Positions 1 through 5,111 of a stretch of 5,111 nucleotides of DNA are shown in pieces. The notes under the pieces were generated by a model. It searched no databases. It saw only the letters and a list, made by a program, of their open reading frames with translations, and was not told the DNA's origin. The position numbers and the translations under genes are program-made. This DNA is from Crocinitomicaceae bacterium (GTDB lineage Bacteria; Bacteroidota; Bacteroidia; Flavobacteriales_D; Crocinitomicaceae). The stretch spans positions 1 through 5,111 of the forward strand of contig JAURHO010000127.1 of NCBI GenBank assembly GCA_030833265.1. Reading direction: 5' to 3'. Every line of letters begins with the position of its first letter. Position 1 is the first letter of the stretch.

Positions 1-1396
1 TATTTGCTCCATGATCTGAAAAATTTGCCTCTCCAATTGCAAAACATCCCGGAATCGTTGTCATCAAATTATAGTCCACCCAGACTCCTCCCATTGTGTA
101 GTGGACAGCAGGGTAAATTTTCATTGGTGTTTCGTATGGGTTGTCGTCGGTAATTTTTTGGTACATCTGAAAGAGATTACCATATTTCTCTTCAATCCAT
201 TTTTTACCCAGTGCCAAGATTTTTTCATCTGATGGGTTATGATCACCTTGTGCAAAAGCTGACTGACGTCCTTTGTTGCGGATTTCAGTAGCGAAATCAA
301 GGTAAACACCTTCGTTGGTGTCGTTAGCTTCGATTCCGAAACCAGCATCGCAACGTTCTTTTGCAGCGCGTGAAGCGACATCACGTGGCACTAAGTTTCC
401 GAATGCAGGGTAGCGTCTTTCGAGGAAGTAATCGCGGTCTTCTTCAGCAATTTGTGTTGGCTTTAAACGACCTTCGCGAATAGCTTCTGCGTCTTCTTTT
501 TTCTTTGGCACCCAAATACGACCTGAGTTTCTTAGAGACTCAGACATGAGTGTTAATTTAGATTGGTTGGTGCCGTGTACTGGAATACAAGTTGGGTGAA
601 TTTGTACAAAACAAGGGTTCGCGAAATGCGCTCCTTTTTTGTGTACTTTCCAAGCGGCAGACACGTTGCTTCCCATCGCGTTGGTTGATAAGAAATAAAC
701 GTTTCCGTAGCCTCCGCTGGCAAGAACCACGGCATGAGCAGAATGGCGCTCTAACTCACCAGTAACTAGGTTTCTTGCAATGATTCCACGCGCTTTGCCA
801 TCAACTTTAACGAGGTCCATCATTTCATGACGGTGGTACATTTTTACACGACCAAGACCAATTTGACGAGAAAGTGCAGAGTATGCACCGAGTAATAATT
901 GTTGACCAGTTTGCCCAGCAGCATAGAAAGTACGTTGTACTTGTGTACCACCAAAAGAGCGGTTGTCAAGTAGACCTCCGTATTCACGAGCAAAAGGAAC
1001 GCCCTGTGCGACACATTGGTCAATGATGTTGCCAGAAACTTCTGCTAAACGGTAAACGTTTGCTTCACGAGCACGGTAGTCACCACCTTTAATGGTATCG
1101 TAAAACAAGCGGTAGACAGAGTCTCCGTCGTTTTGATAGTTTTTTGCTGCGTTGATCCCACCTTGTGCCGCGATAGAGTGCGCACGTCTTGGAGAATCTT
1201 GAAAGCAAAAAGCCTTCACGTTGTAGCCCATTTCACCAAGCGAAGCAGCTGCAGAAGCACCAGCTAAGCCCGTTCCAACAACAATGATGTCGATTTTTGG
1301 ACGGTTGTTAGGAGCAACCAACTTCATGTGGTTTTTATGATTGGTCCATTTCTCTGAGATTGGACCTTCCGGAATGCGCGAATTTAATGTTGACAT
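1..1396 (-). CDS. sdhA: Succinate dehydrogenase/fumarate reductase flavoprotein subunit (partial, C-terminus off window)
   Basis: This is the catalytic FAD subunit of respiratory complex II, which oxidises succinate to fumarate in the TCA cycle (or the reverse) on the cytoplasmic face of the inner membrane. An open frame of 465 codons runs from ATG at 1396 to the window edge. Visible landmarks are the dinucleotide-binding GTGLAG at residues 41-46, RRAHSIAAQGGINAA at 70-84 with H73 as the expected covalent FAD histidine, QIHPT at 265-269, PRDVASR at 337-343 with R338 as the likely catalytic arginine, HYTMGG at 432-437, and GEANFSDHGAN at 455-465. All active-site signatures are intact. Family members of this type have about 640-670 residues, so some 175-200 residues are missing here. 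The gene starts 10 bp after the sdhC stop; AGGA overlaps that stop and an AGG lies closer to the ATG, so translational coupling is plausible. Codons for Asn, Tyr and Asp favour C endings, as expected for high expression. sdhB should follow outside the window. Confidence 0.97.
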   Translation of the reverse strand, partial: MSTLNSRIPEGPISEKWTNHKNHMKLVAPNNRPKIDIIVVGTGLAGASAAASLGEMGYNVKAFCFQDSPRRAHSIAAQGGINAAKNYQNDGDSVYRLFYDTIKGGDYRAREANVYRLAEVSGNIIDQCVAQGVPFAREYGGLLDNRSFGGTQVQRTFYAAGQTGQQLLLGAYSALSRQIGLGRVKMYHRHEMMDLVKVDGKARGIIARNLVTGELERHSAHAVVLASGGYGNVYFLSTNAMGSNVSAAWKVHKKGAHFANPCFVQIHPTCIPVHGTNQSKLTLMSESLRNSGRIWVPKKKEDAEAIREGRLKPTQIAEEDRDYFLERRYPAFGNLVPRDVASRAAKERCDAGFGIEANDTNEGVYLDFATEIRNKGRQSAFAQGDHNPSDEKILALGKKWIEEKYGNLFQMYQKITDDNPYETPMKIYPAVHYTMGGVWVDYNLMTTIPGCFAIGEANFSDHGAN

Positions 1397-1406
1397 AGCC
1401 TAATTC

Positions 1407-2261
1407 CTAGTGATTCATGAAAATAATAACAGGGATAATTGCGAACAAAAGCGGAACTAATATTGCAAATGCTGCACCCAGTTTTTTAATAAGCGGAGTA
1501 TATTTCGGATGATTAAATCCTAAAGATTGGAAAGCACTTTGAAAACCGTGTAGTAAGTGATAAGCCAAAACAATCATGGAAATCACGTAGAACAAGACGG
1601 CAAAAAGCGCCCCTTCATTTTTACTTTTACTAAAGAAGTCCATGACCAAAGAATGTAAATCACGGTAACCTTCTGCAACTTTTACATTGGTTCCTTTGAT
1701 GTAAAGATCAGTTCCTTTTTCAATGATGTTATTTGGGTCTTTTGGAATCGGTTGAACACCCGGCACATGAGTGTAGTACAATTCTGTGTTGGCCGCACCC
1801 ATTATTTGATTTTTCATTTCAAGGGTATACGTGTGTAAAGGAACTTCTTCTTTTACCTTCATTTTCCACCAGAAATTAGCCATGTGTGTGGCGAGGAAAA
1901 CAAGAATTAAAGTCCCTAAAATAGCCATGCTGCGGCTTGCTGAACTTGAATTTGCGCCTGGTTTGCTGTAAGCATAACGCACTGGGCGCGCCTTGCGGTT
2001 TTGGATTGTAAGTAAAATACCATCTATAACGTGAATGAGCACAGCGGCGTAGGTCACGTAGGAAAGGATCTTGATAAAAGGATTGTGCCCCATGAAGTAG
2101 GCGTACTCATTGAAAGCACGGCGACCTTCTTCTCCTGTCTTGAGGATGAGTTGTAAATTTCCTAGCAAATGCCCGATTAGGAAGGTGCAAAGGAATAAAC
2201 CGGTAAGTGCCATAAACACTTTCTTGCCGATTGAAGATTTAAATAATGCAGAGTTACTCAT
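1407..2261 (-). CDS. sdhC: Succinate dehydrogenase cytochrome b558 subunit, with extended TM3-TM4 loop
   Basis: This is the membrane anchor of B-type complex II, a di-heme b protein that passes electrons between SdhAB and menaquinone. It has 284 residues. Five hydrophobic helices can be read at about 14-35, 66-88, 112-131, 217-240 and 261-282. H31, H77, H126 and H235 (or H238) are the likely heme ligands, matching the one-per-helix pattern known for Bacillus subtilis SdhC (H28, H70, H113, H155). The loop between helices 2 and 3 is rich in Arg and Lys (residues 88-110), which places it in the cytoplasm and the N-terminus inside. The loop from about 132 to 216 is unusually long and should be periplasmic. 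ATG at 2261 is preceded by an AT-rich leader without a Shine-Dalgarno motif, and a promoter lies just upstream. The gene leads the operon and sdhA follows after 10 bp. Confidence 0.95.
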   Translation of the reverse strand: MSNSALFKSSIGKKVFMALTGLFLCTFLIGHLLGNLQLILKTGEEGRRAFNEYAYFMGHNPFIKILSYVTYAAVLIHVIDGILLTIQNRKARPVRYAYSKPGANSSSASRSMAILGTLILVFLATHMANFWWKMKVKEEVPLHTYTLEMKNQIMGAANTELYYTHVPGVQPIPKDPNNIIEKGTDLYIKGTNVKVAEGYRDLHSLVMDFFSKSKNEGALFAVLFYVISMIVLAYHLLHGFQSAFQSLGFNHPKYTPLIKKLGAAFAILVPLLFAIIPVIIFMNH

Positions 2262-2285
2262 ATGGATATATCATTTGAAGTGTTG

Positions 2286-2318
2286 CAAATTTAACTTAAG
2301 AACAGCTAATTCAGACAA
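2286..2318 (-). promoter_or_regulatory. Bacteroidota-type promoter for the sdhC-sdhA operon
   Basis: On the minus strand TAAATTTG (2293-2286) matches the TAnnTTTG -7 box of Bacteroidota primary sigma factor promoters exactly. A TTG, within ATTTG, lies at 2318-2316, giving TTG-N22-TAnnTTTG; the range described for Flavobacterium is about N17-23. The box ends 24 bp before the sdhC ATG, so the predicted leader is short, roughly 15-20 nt. A match of this kind in the only sizeable intergenic gap, facing the first gene of an operon, is unlikely to be chance, but the transcription start is not proven. Confidence 0.65.
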
Positions 2319-2344
2319 ATGTTGGCTAGATATTACTGTTCATG

Positions 2345-2373
2345 AAGCTATTTAGAATCATTTTAGATAGCTT
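2345..2373 (-). terminator. Possible hairpin spanning the ldcA stop codon (weak terminator candidate)
   Basis: AAGCTATTTA (2345-2354) and TAGATAGCTT (2364-2373) form a 10-bp inverted repeat with one non-Watson-Crick position and a 9-nt loop. In the ldcA transcript that position is a C-A mismatch; in a plus-strand transcript it would be a G-U wobble. The ldcA stop (2360-2358) sits in the loop. Only two U residues follow the stem in the ldcA direction, so it is not a classic intrinsic terminator. It may still mark the 3' end of the kinase-ispD-ldcA transcript, or may be chance in AT-rich DNA. Confidence 0.3.
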
Positions 2374-3260
2374 AACTGAACTTGGTCATTTTCCACCTCT
2401 AGCACAACTTGCGCACCCAAAACTAACGCACGGTTGTCAGCAATGTGCCCAGCAGGAAAATCAAAGCAAATCGGAATTTTACGGTATTGAAAGTGTGCAA
2501 GAATAAGCGCTTCAATTCCCATCCCAAAAGGAACATCGGTATCTTCGAGTTCAGTCATGCCGCCAATAATGAGCCCTTGAATTTTTTCAAGCGCCCCTGC
2601 TTTACGCAAGGCATGTAGCATGCGGTCTATATGATAAAGATGTTCGGCCAGGTCTTCGATAAATAAAATACTATCAGAAAAGTCATAGTGTTCGGGTGTG
2701 GCTAACATGCTAAATACGATGCTTAAATTTCCACCGACAAGCATTCCTTGTGCTTTCCCGGTCTTATTAAATGGGGAAGCAGGAAGTTTAAAAGCTGTTC
2801 TATTTCCAAAAAGCAAAGCACTTAATGTCGTTTTAGCTGCCGAGCTGTTTTTATCAAGATTGAGCGCCATGGTGCCATGAATACTTTGGAAGCCGAGGCT
2901 TTGTATTTTATGATGCAGCACACAGATATCTGAAAAACCAATGAGCCACTTCGGTTCGCGAATAAACTGCGCCCATTGCAAACCATCAAGAAGTTGAATG
3001 GAGCCGTATCCGCCACGCACACACCAAATGGCTTTTGCTTCCGGATGGTCGAGCCCTGCTTGTAAATCGGCAAGTCTTTCTAAAGTACTACCTGAAAAAT
3101 AATGATGACGGCCTCCGATGTGCTGACTTCTCTCTGATTTAAGACCAACTGAATGCAACCAGTCTTCAGCTGCTTTAATATAAATTTCTTCAGTAGCCTT
3201 AGCTGGTGCGCACAAATAAACGAGGTCACCAGGCTTCAGATTTGGTGGGCTTTGCAACAT
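2358..3260 (-). CDS. ldcA: LD-carboxypeptidase, peptidase family S66 (LdcA-like)
   Basis: LdcA-type enzymes are cytoplasmic serine peptidases that remove the terminal D-Ala from murein tetrapeptides during peptidoglycan recycling. The protein has 300 residues, the normal family length, and no signal peptide. It opens with the usual LKPGD-V---APA pattern (8-20). VRGGYG lies at 81-86 and IGFSDI at 107-112, with S110 as the nucleophile. GGNLS is at 176-180, FIEDL at 200-204 with E202, and PAGHIADN at 269-276 with H272; together these give the expected Ser-Glu-His triad of S66. ATG at 3260 is 2 bp after the ispD stop, so the two are very probably cotranscribed and perhaps translationally coupled. 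S66 also includes MccF-type enzymes that act on microcin-like conjugates, so the murein substrate is inferred from the family rather than shown. No MccF-linked genes are nearby, which favours the housekeeping role. Confidence 0.92.
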   Translation of the reverse strand: MLQSPPNLKPGDLVYLCAPAKATEEIYIKAAEDWLHSVGLKSERSQHIGGRHHYFSGSTLERLADLQAGLDHPEAKAIWCVRGGYGSIQLLDGLQWAQFIREPKWLIGFSDICVLHHKIQSLGFQSIHGTMALNLDKNSSAAKTTLSALLFGNRTAFKLPASPFNKTGKAQGMLVGGNLSIVFSMLATPEHYDFSDSILFIEDLAEHLYHIDRMLHALRKAGALEKIQGLIIGGMTELEDTDVPFGMGIEALILAHFQYRKIPICFDFPAGHIADNRALVLGAQVVLEVENDQVQLSYLK

Positions 3261-3262
3261 GA

Positions 3263-3922
3263 TTAATTCAATAGATTATTCAAGAGTTTGAGGTCAAAAG
3301 GGCTTGTGATTTTTATGTTTTCTTCATTACTGAGGACCAAAATAGGTTGTATGCCAATTGCTTCGGCCACACTTGCATCATCAGTAAATGTGCTTTGATA
3401 GTTTTGTTCGTAGGCCTTTTTTAGCACTGCTGTTTTGAAACATTGTGGTGTGTGCACCAGAAAATACTCTGCTCTGTTAACCGTTTCAGAATTTTGGAGT
3501 GTCCCTTTTCGAATGCTGTCTTTTGCTGGTAAAACAGGAACTACTGCTTGCGCACTTGAAAGGGCCTCAAAGCATCTTTCAATGGTTTCCAAACTAACCA
3601 GTGGACGAACGCCATCATGCACGGCAACTTCTTCACCTTGGCAATGTGCCAACGCGTTTTTTATCGAATGGAAACGCTCTTCACCGCCGTCGATGAGTTG
3701 GTGCGGAATCTGAATGTCAAATTGAGCCAAAAGTTCATTCCAATAGCCAAACCAGGCTTCAGGTAAGGTGATAAAAATTTGAGCTGTAGGATCGAATTGA
3801 TAAAAACGCTCACGGGTATGTATTAAAACAGGTTTTTCCTGAAGCAACAAAAATTGCTTTGGGATTTCAGTTTGCATGCGCTTGCCCAAACCTCCGGCAG
3901 TAATAATAATGGACCGTTTCAC
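3263..3922 (-). CDS. ispD: 2-C-methyl-D-erythritol 4-phosphate cytidylyltransferase
   Basis: IspD joins CTP and 2-C-methyl-D-erythritol 4-phosphate to give CDP-ME and pyrophosphate, the third step of the MEP isoprenoid pathway, in the cytoplasm. From a GTG start at 3922 the protein has 219 residues, typical for the family. The CTP-binding loop AGGLGKRM is at 9-16 and PKQF at 21-24 supplies the second lysine. GGEERFHS (79-86), VHDGVRP (101-107), PAKDSI (132-137), TPQCFK (158-163), TDDASVAE (180-187) and NIKITSPFDL (202-211) all match family blocks, so the enzyme looks active. The frame extends to a TTG at 3931, but the GTG start gives MKRSIIITAGG, which fits the usual N-terminus; neither has a clear ribosome binding site. 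It lies 22 bp after the lipid kinase stop and 2 bp before ldcA. The product feeds menaquinone and undecaprenyl carrier synthesis. Confidence 0.94.
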   Translation of the reverse strand: MKRSIIITAGGLGKRMQTEIPKQFLLLQEKPVLIHTRERFYQFDPTAQIFITLPEAWFGYWNELLAQFDIQIPHQLIDGGEERFHSIKNALAHCQGEEVAVHDGVRPLVSLETIERCFEALSSAQAVVPVLPAKDSIRKGTLQNSETVNRAEYFLVHTPQCFKTAVLKKAYEQNYQSTFTDDASVAEAIGIQPILVLSNEENIKITSPFDLKLLNNLLN

Positions 3923-3944
3923 TAAAGCCAAAGATAAGCAAACT

Positions 3945-4853
3945 TTAGTTGCGGAATTTGACCGGGAGCATCTTCAGACGAGCTGGCAAAAGGGAAATTT
4001 CAAAGGATTGCCCACCAATATATTCTCCGTCCGTTTCCGCATGTAAAAATTCATTTGCAGACTTCACTTGAATGGGAAAGCTCACCGCTAAGTAATGAGC
4101 CTCTGGATGCTTGATTTGAAAACCTCTTTTCACTTTCATAACATTTTTCAAGTAGTCAAATAACGAGACTTTTCCGAGCAAGGTAAGTTTCAACTCACCG
4201 TCATTAATGCAGGCTCCTGGATGGATATATAAGCCATCCCCAAAGATATCTCCGTTACAAAAAGCGGCTAATAAAAGTTCTCCTTCGTATTGAAAATGAG
4301 CGCTTTGTATCTGAACTTGAGGTCTTTTGTATTGCAAAAAGGTTTTGATGATGGCAAGCCCATAAGAAAAGTTGGGCCCAAAGCGCTTTCTAAAATTCTG
4401 AAGTTGTAATACAACTGCTCCTCCAAAACCAATATCGGTGATGTTGGCGAAATAACGTGTTTGCTCCTCAGTTTTGAGTATGCCTAAATCAATGTTTTCA
4501 AATTGCCCGGAAACAATTGCTCCAAAGAAATCATATTTTTTTGGAAAGCCGGCCGACCGATAAAAATCATTGCCGGTTCCATTAGGCAGTACACCGACAA
4601 TAGGAGAAAAGTTAGGGTCAGGATGCGTGCAGACGCTATTTACAATGATATTAAAAGTGCCGTCACCACCCACACAAATGAGGTGTGTGCACTGGTCATT
4701 TAATTGATGAATAAAACTTCTGGCTGCTTCCGGATCAGCGCTGTTGTAACATTGAAAAGCTGTTCCGAAGTGCGTTTGTAATGCAGAAAGAAAAGCTTGA
4801 TTTTCCCGAAGAATTTTTTTGTTTCCGTTGGTAATGCAGTAGATAAGAGGCAT
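3945..4853 (-). CDS. Diacylglycerol/sphingosine-type lipid kinase (DAGK catalytic domain, YegS/DgkB-like)
   Basis: This protein phosphorylates a lipid hydroxyl with ATP; the exact lipid (diacylglycerol, a sphingoid base or another) cannot be read from sequence. From ATG at 4853 it has 302 residues, the usual length. The nucleotide-binding GGDGT is at 62-66, PNGTGND at 90-96, IDLG at 121-124, GFGG at 142-145, GDGLYIHPGA at 205-214 and TDGE at 274-277. The last carries the Glu that acts as general base in Staphylococcus DgkB. All blocks are intact and there is no signal peptide or membrane helix, so a soluble or peripheral enzyme is expected. An in-frame TTG at 4868 would add five residues (MLPFR), but the ATG start places the first strand (LIYCITNGNKK) where the family has it. 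The gene starts 20 bp after the sorting-domain gene stop. Bacteroidota that make sphingolipids give one possible role, but no sphingolipid gene is visible here. Confidence 0.9.
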   Translation of the reverse strand: MPLIYCITNGNKKILRENQAFLSALQTHFGTAFQCYNSADPEAARSFIHQLNDQCTHLICVGGDGTFNIIVNSVCTHPDPNFSPIVGVLPNGTGNDFYRSAGFPKKYDFFGAIVSGQFENIDLGILKTEEQTRYFANITDIGFGGAVVLQLQNFRKRFGPNFSYGLAIIKTFLQYKRPQVQIQSAHFQYEGELLLAAFCNGDIFGDGLYIHPGACINDGELKLTLLGKVSLFDYLKNVMKVKRGFQIKHPEAHYLAVSFPIQVKSANEFLHAETDGEYIGGQSFEISLLPARLKMLPVKFRN

Positions 4854-4873
4854 TCGGAAAGGTAGCAAAAAAT

Positions 4874-5111
4874 TTAATACTGGATTTGCAGGCTACTTGA
4901 CTGCTGCCATTTTTCGCCATTGATTTGGCAAGTAACAAAGTAAATGAAGAACCCAGGCGCCAATTTTTCACCACCGAGGTCAGTGCCGTTCCAGTTAAAG
5001 TTCGGCTCTGAACTTCTGTACACCACCTGATTATTTTGGTTTAAAATAACTAGGCTGAAGTCAGCAACTGAAAGCCCCTTCCAATCGATTTCTAGCCAAT
5101 CATTTTGGCCG
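4874..5111 (-). CDS. Secreted protein with C-terminal T9SS type B-like sorting domain (partial, N-terminus off window)
   Basis: Only the last 78 residues are in the window, in frame from the edge to the TAA at 4876-4874. They resemble the gliding-motility-associated C-terminal (type B) sorting domain of T9SS cargo. ND at residues 3-4 fits the end of the usual TPNGDG-ND motif. LVILNQNNQVVYRSS (20-34) corresponds to the strand carrying the I-nRwG--vf pattern, WNGTDLGG (40-47) to the WdG turn, and APGFFIYFVTC (51-61) to the p-G-Y-Y strand. Such domains carry proteins across the outer membrane and are kept or cleaved at the cell surface. Two departures are seen: the RWG triplet is replaced by QNN, and the tail ends in SSSLQIQY. 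The passenger domain and its function are outside the window. A type A sorting domain is a less likely alternative because of the WNG and PGFFIY blocks. Confidence 0.72.
   Translation of the reverse strand, partial: GQNDWLEIDWKGLSVADFSLVILNQNNQVVYRSSEPNFNWNGTDLGGEKLAPGFFIYFVTCQINGEKWQQSSSLQIQY

Noticed and set aside
121..735. Two short minus-strand open frames inside the sdhA region
   Set aside because: They are out of frame with the continuous 465-codon SdhA reading frame, which has full family motifs.
2110..2355. Plus-strand open frame of 81 codons crossing the sdhC start and its promoter
   Set aside because: It lies mostly antisense to sdhC and has no recognisable motif, so it is best explained as a shadow frame.
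3929..3936. TATCTTTG on the minus strand, an exact TAnnTTTG match just before ispD
   Set aside because: No TTG occurs at a 17-23 bp spacing upstream, the box would give an almost leaderless transcript, and a few such 8-mers are expected by chance in 5 kb on two strands. The gene sits inside a tight operon.
4219..4239. GGATGG/CCATCC inverted repeat with a 9-nt loop
   Set aside because: It lies inside the lipid kinase coding sequence over the conserved GDGLYIHPGA block, so the bases are explained by protein constraint and chance.
4735..4974. Minus-strand open frame of 79 codons bridging the sorting-domain gene and the lipid kinase
   Set aside because: It overlaps both genes in another frame and its translation has no family signature; the two flanking genes explain the region.
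1..5111. Search for a previously undescribed system, mobile element, CRISPR or tRNA
   Set aside because: Nearly every base belongs to recognised housekeeping genes with intact motifs. No terminal repeats, repeat arrays, transposase, or unassigned stretch longer than 96 bp was seen.

Overview
The window looks like chromosomal core sequence from a member of the Bacteroidota. Three signs support this: a five-helix cytochrome b558 (B-type) succinate dehydrogenase/fumarate reductase operon in the order C-A, a C-terminal type B-like sorting domain of the type IX secretion system (T9SS), and a TTG/TAnnTTTG promoter with no Shine-Dalgarno sequence before sdhC. DNA is moderately AT-rich. The family within the phylum cannot be fixed from this sequence alone. 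All supported genes lie on the minus strand, so transcription runs from high to low coordinates.

In transcription order: (1) 5111-4874, the last 78 residues of a secreted protein ending in a T9SS sorting domain, cut by the window edge; (2) 4853-3945, a diacylglycerol/sphingosine-type lipid kinase; (3) 3922-3263, IspD, the cytidylyltransferase of the MEP isoprenoid pathway; (4) 3260-2358, an S66 family LD-carboxypeptidase of the LdcA type; (5) 2357-2262, a 96-bp spacer with a possible hairpin at the ldcA end and a good Bacteroidota-type promoter facing sdhC; (6) 2261-1407, the SdhC cytochrome b558 subunit; (7) 1396-1, the flavoprotein SdhA, whose last quarter and the expected sdhB lie outside the window.

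The lipid kinase, ispD and ldcA are separated by 22 and 2 bp and probably form one transcript; the sorting-domain gene ends only 20 bp before the kinase. Their known roles (membrane lipid phosphorylation, isoprenoid precursor synthesis that feeds undecaprenyl carriers and quinones, and murein peptide trimming) share an envelope theme, but that link is inference. The sdh operon is a separate unit that links the TCA cycle to the menaquinone pool.

I find no mobile element, CRISPR array, tRNA, rRNA or unknown defence-like system. The most notable feature is an extra segment of roughly 65-70 residues in SdhC between transmembrane helices 3 and 4, predicted to face the periplasm.
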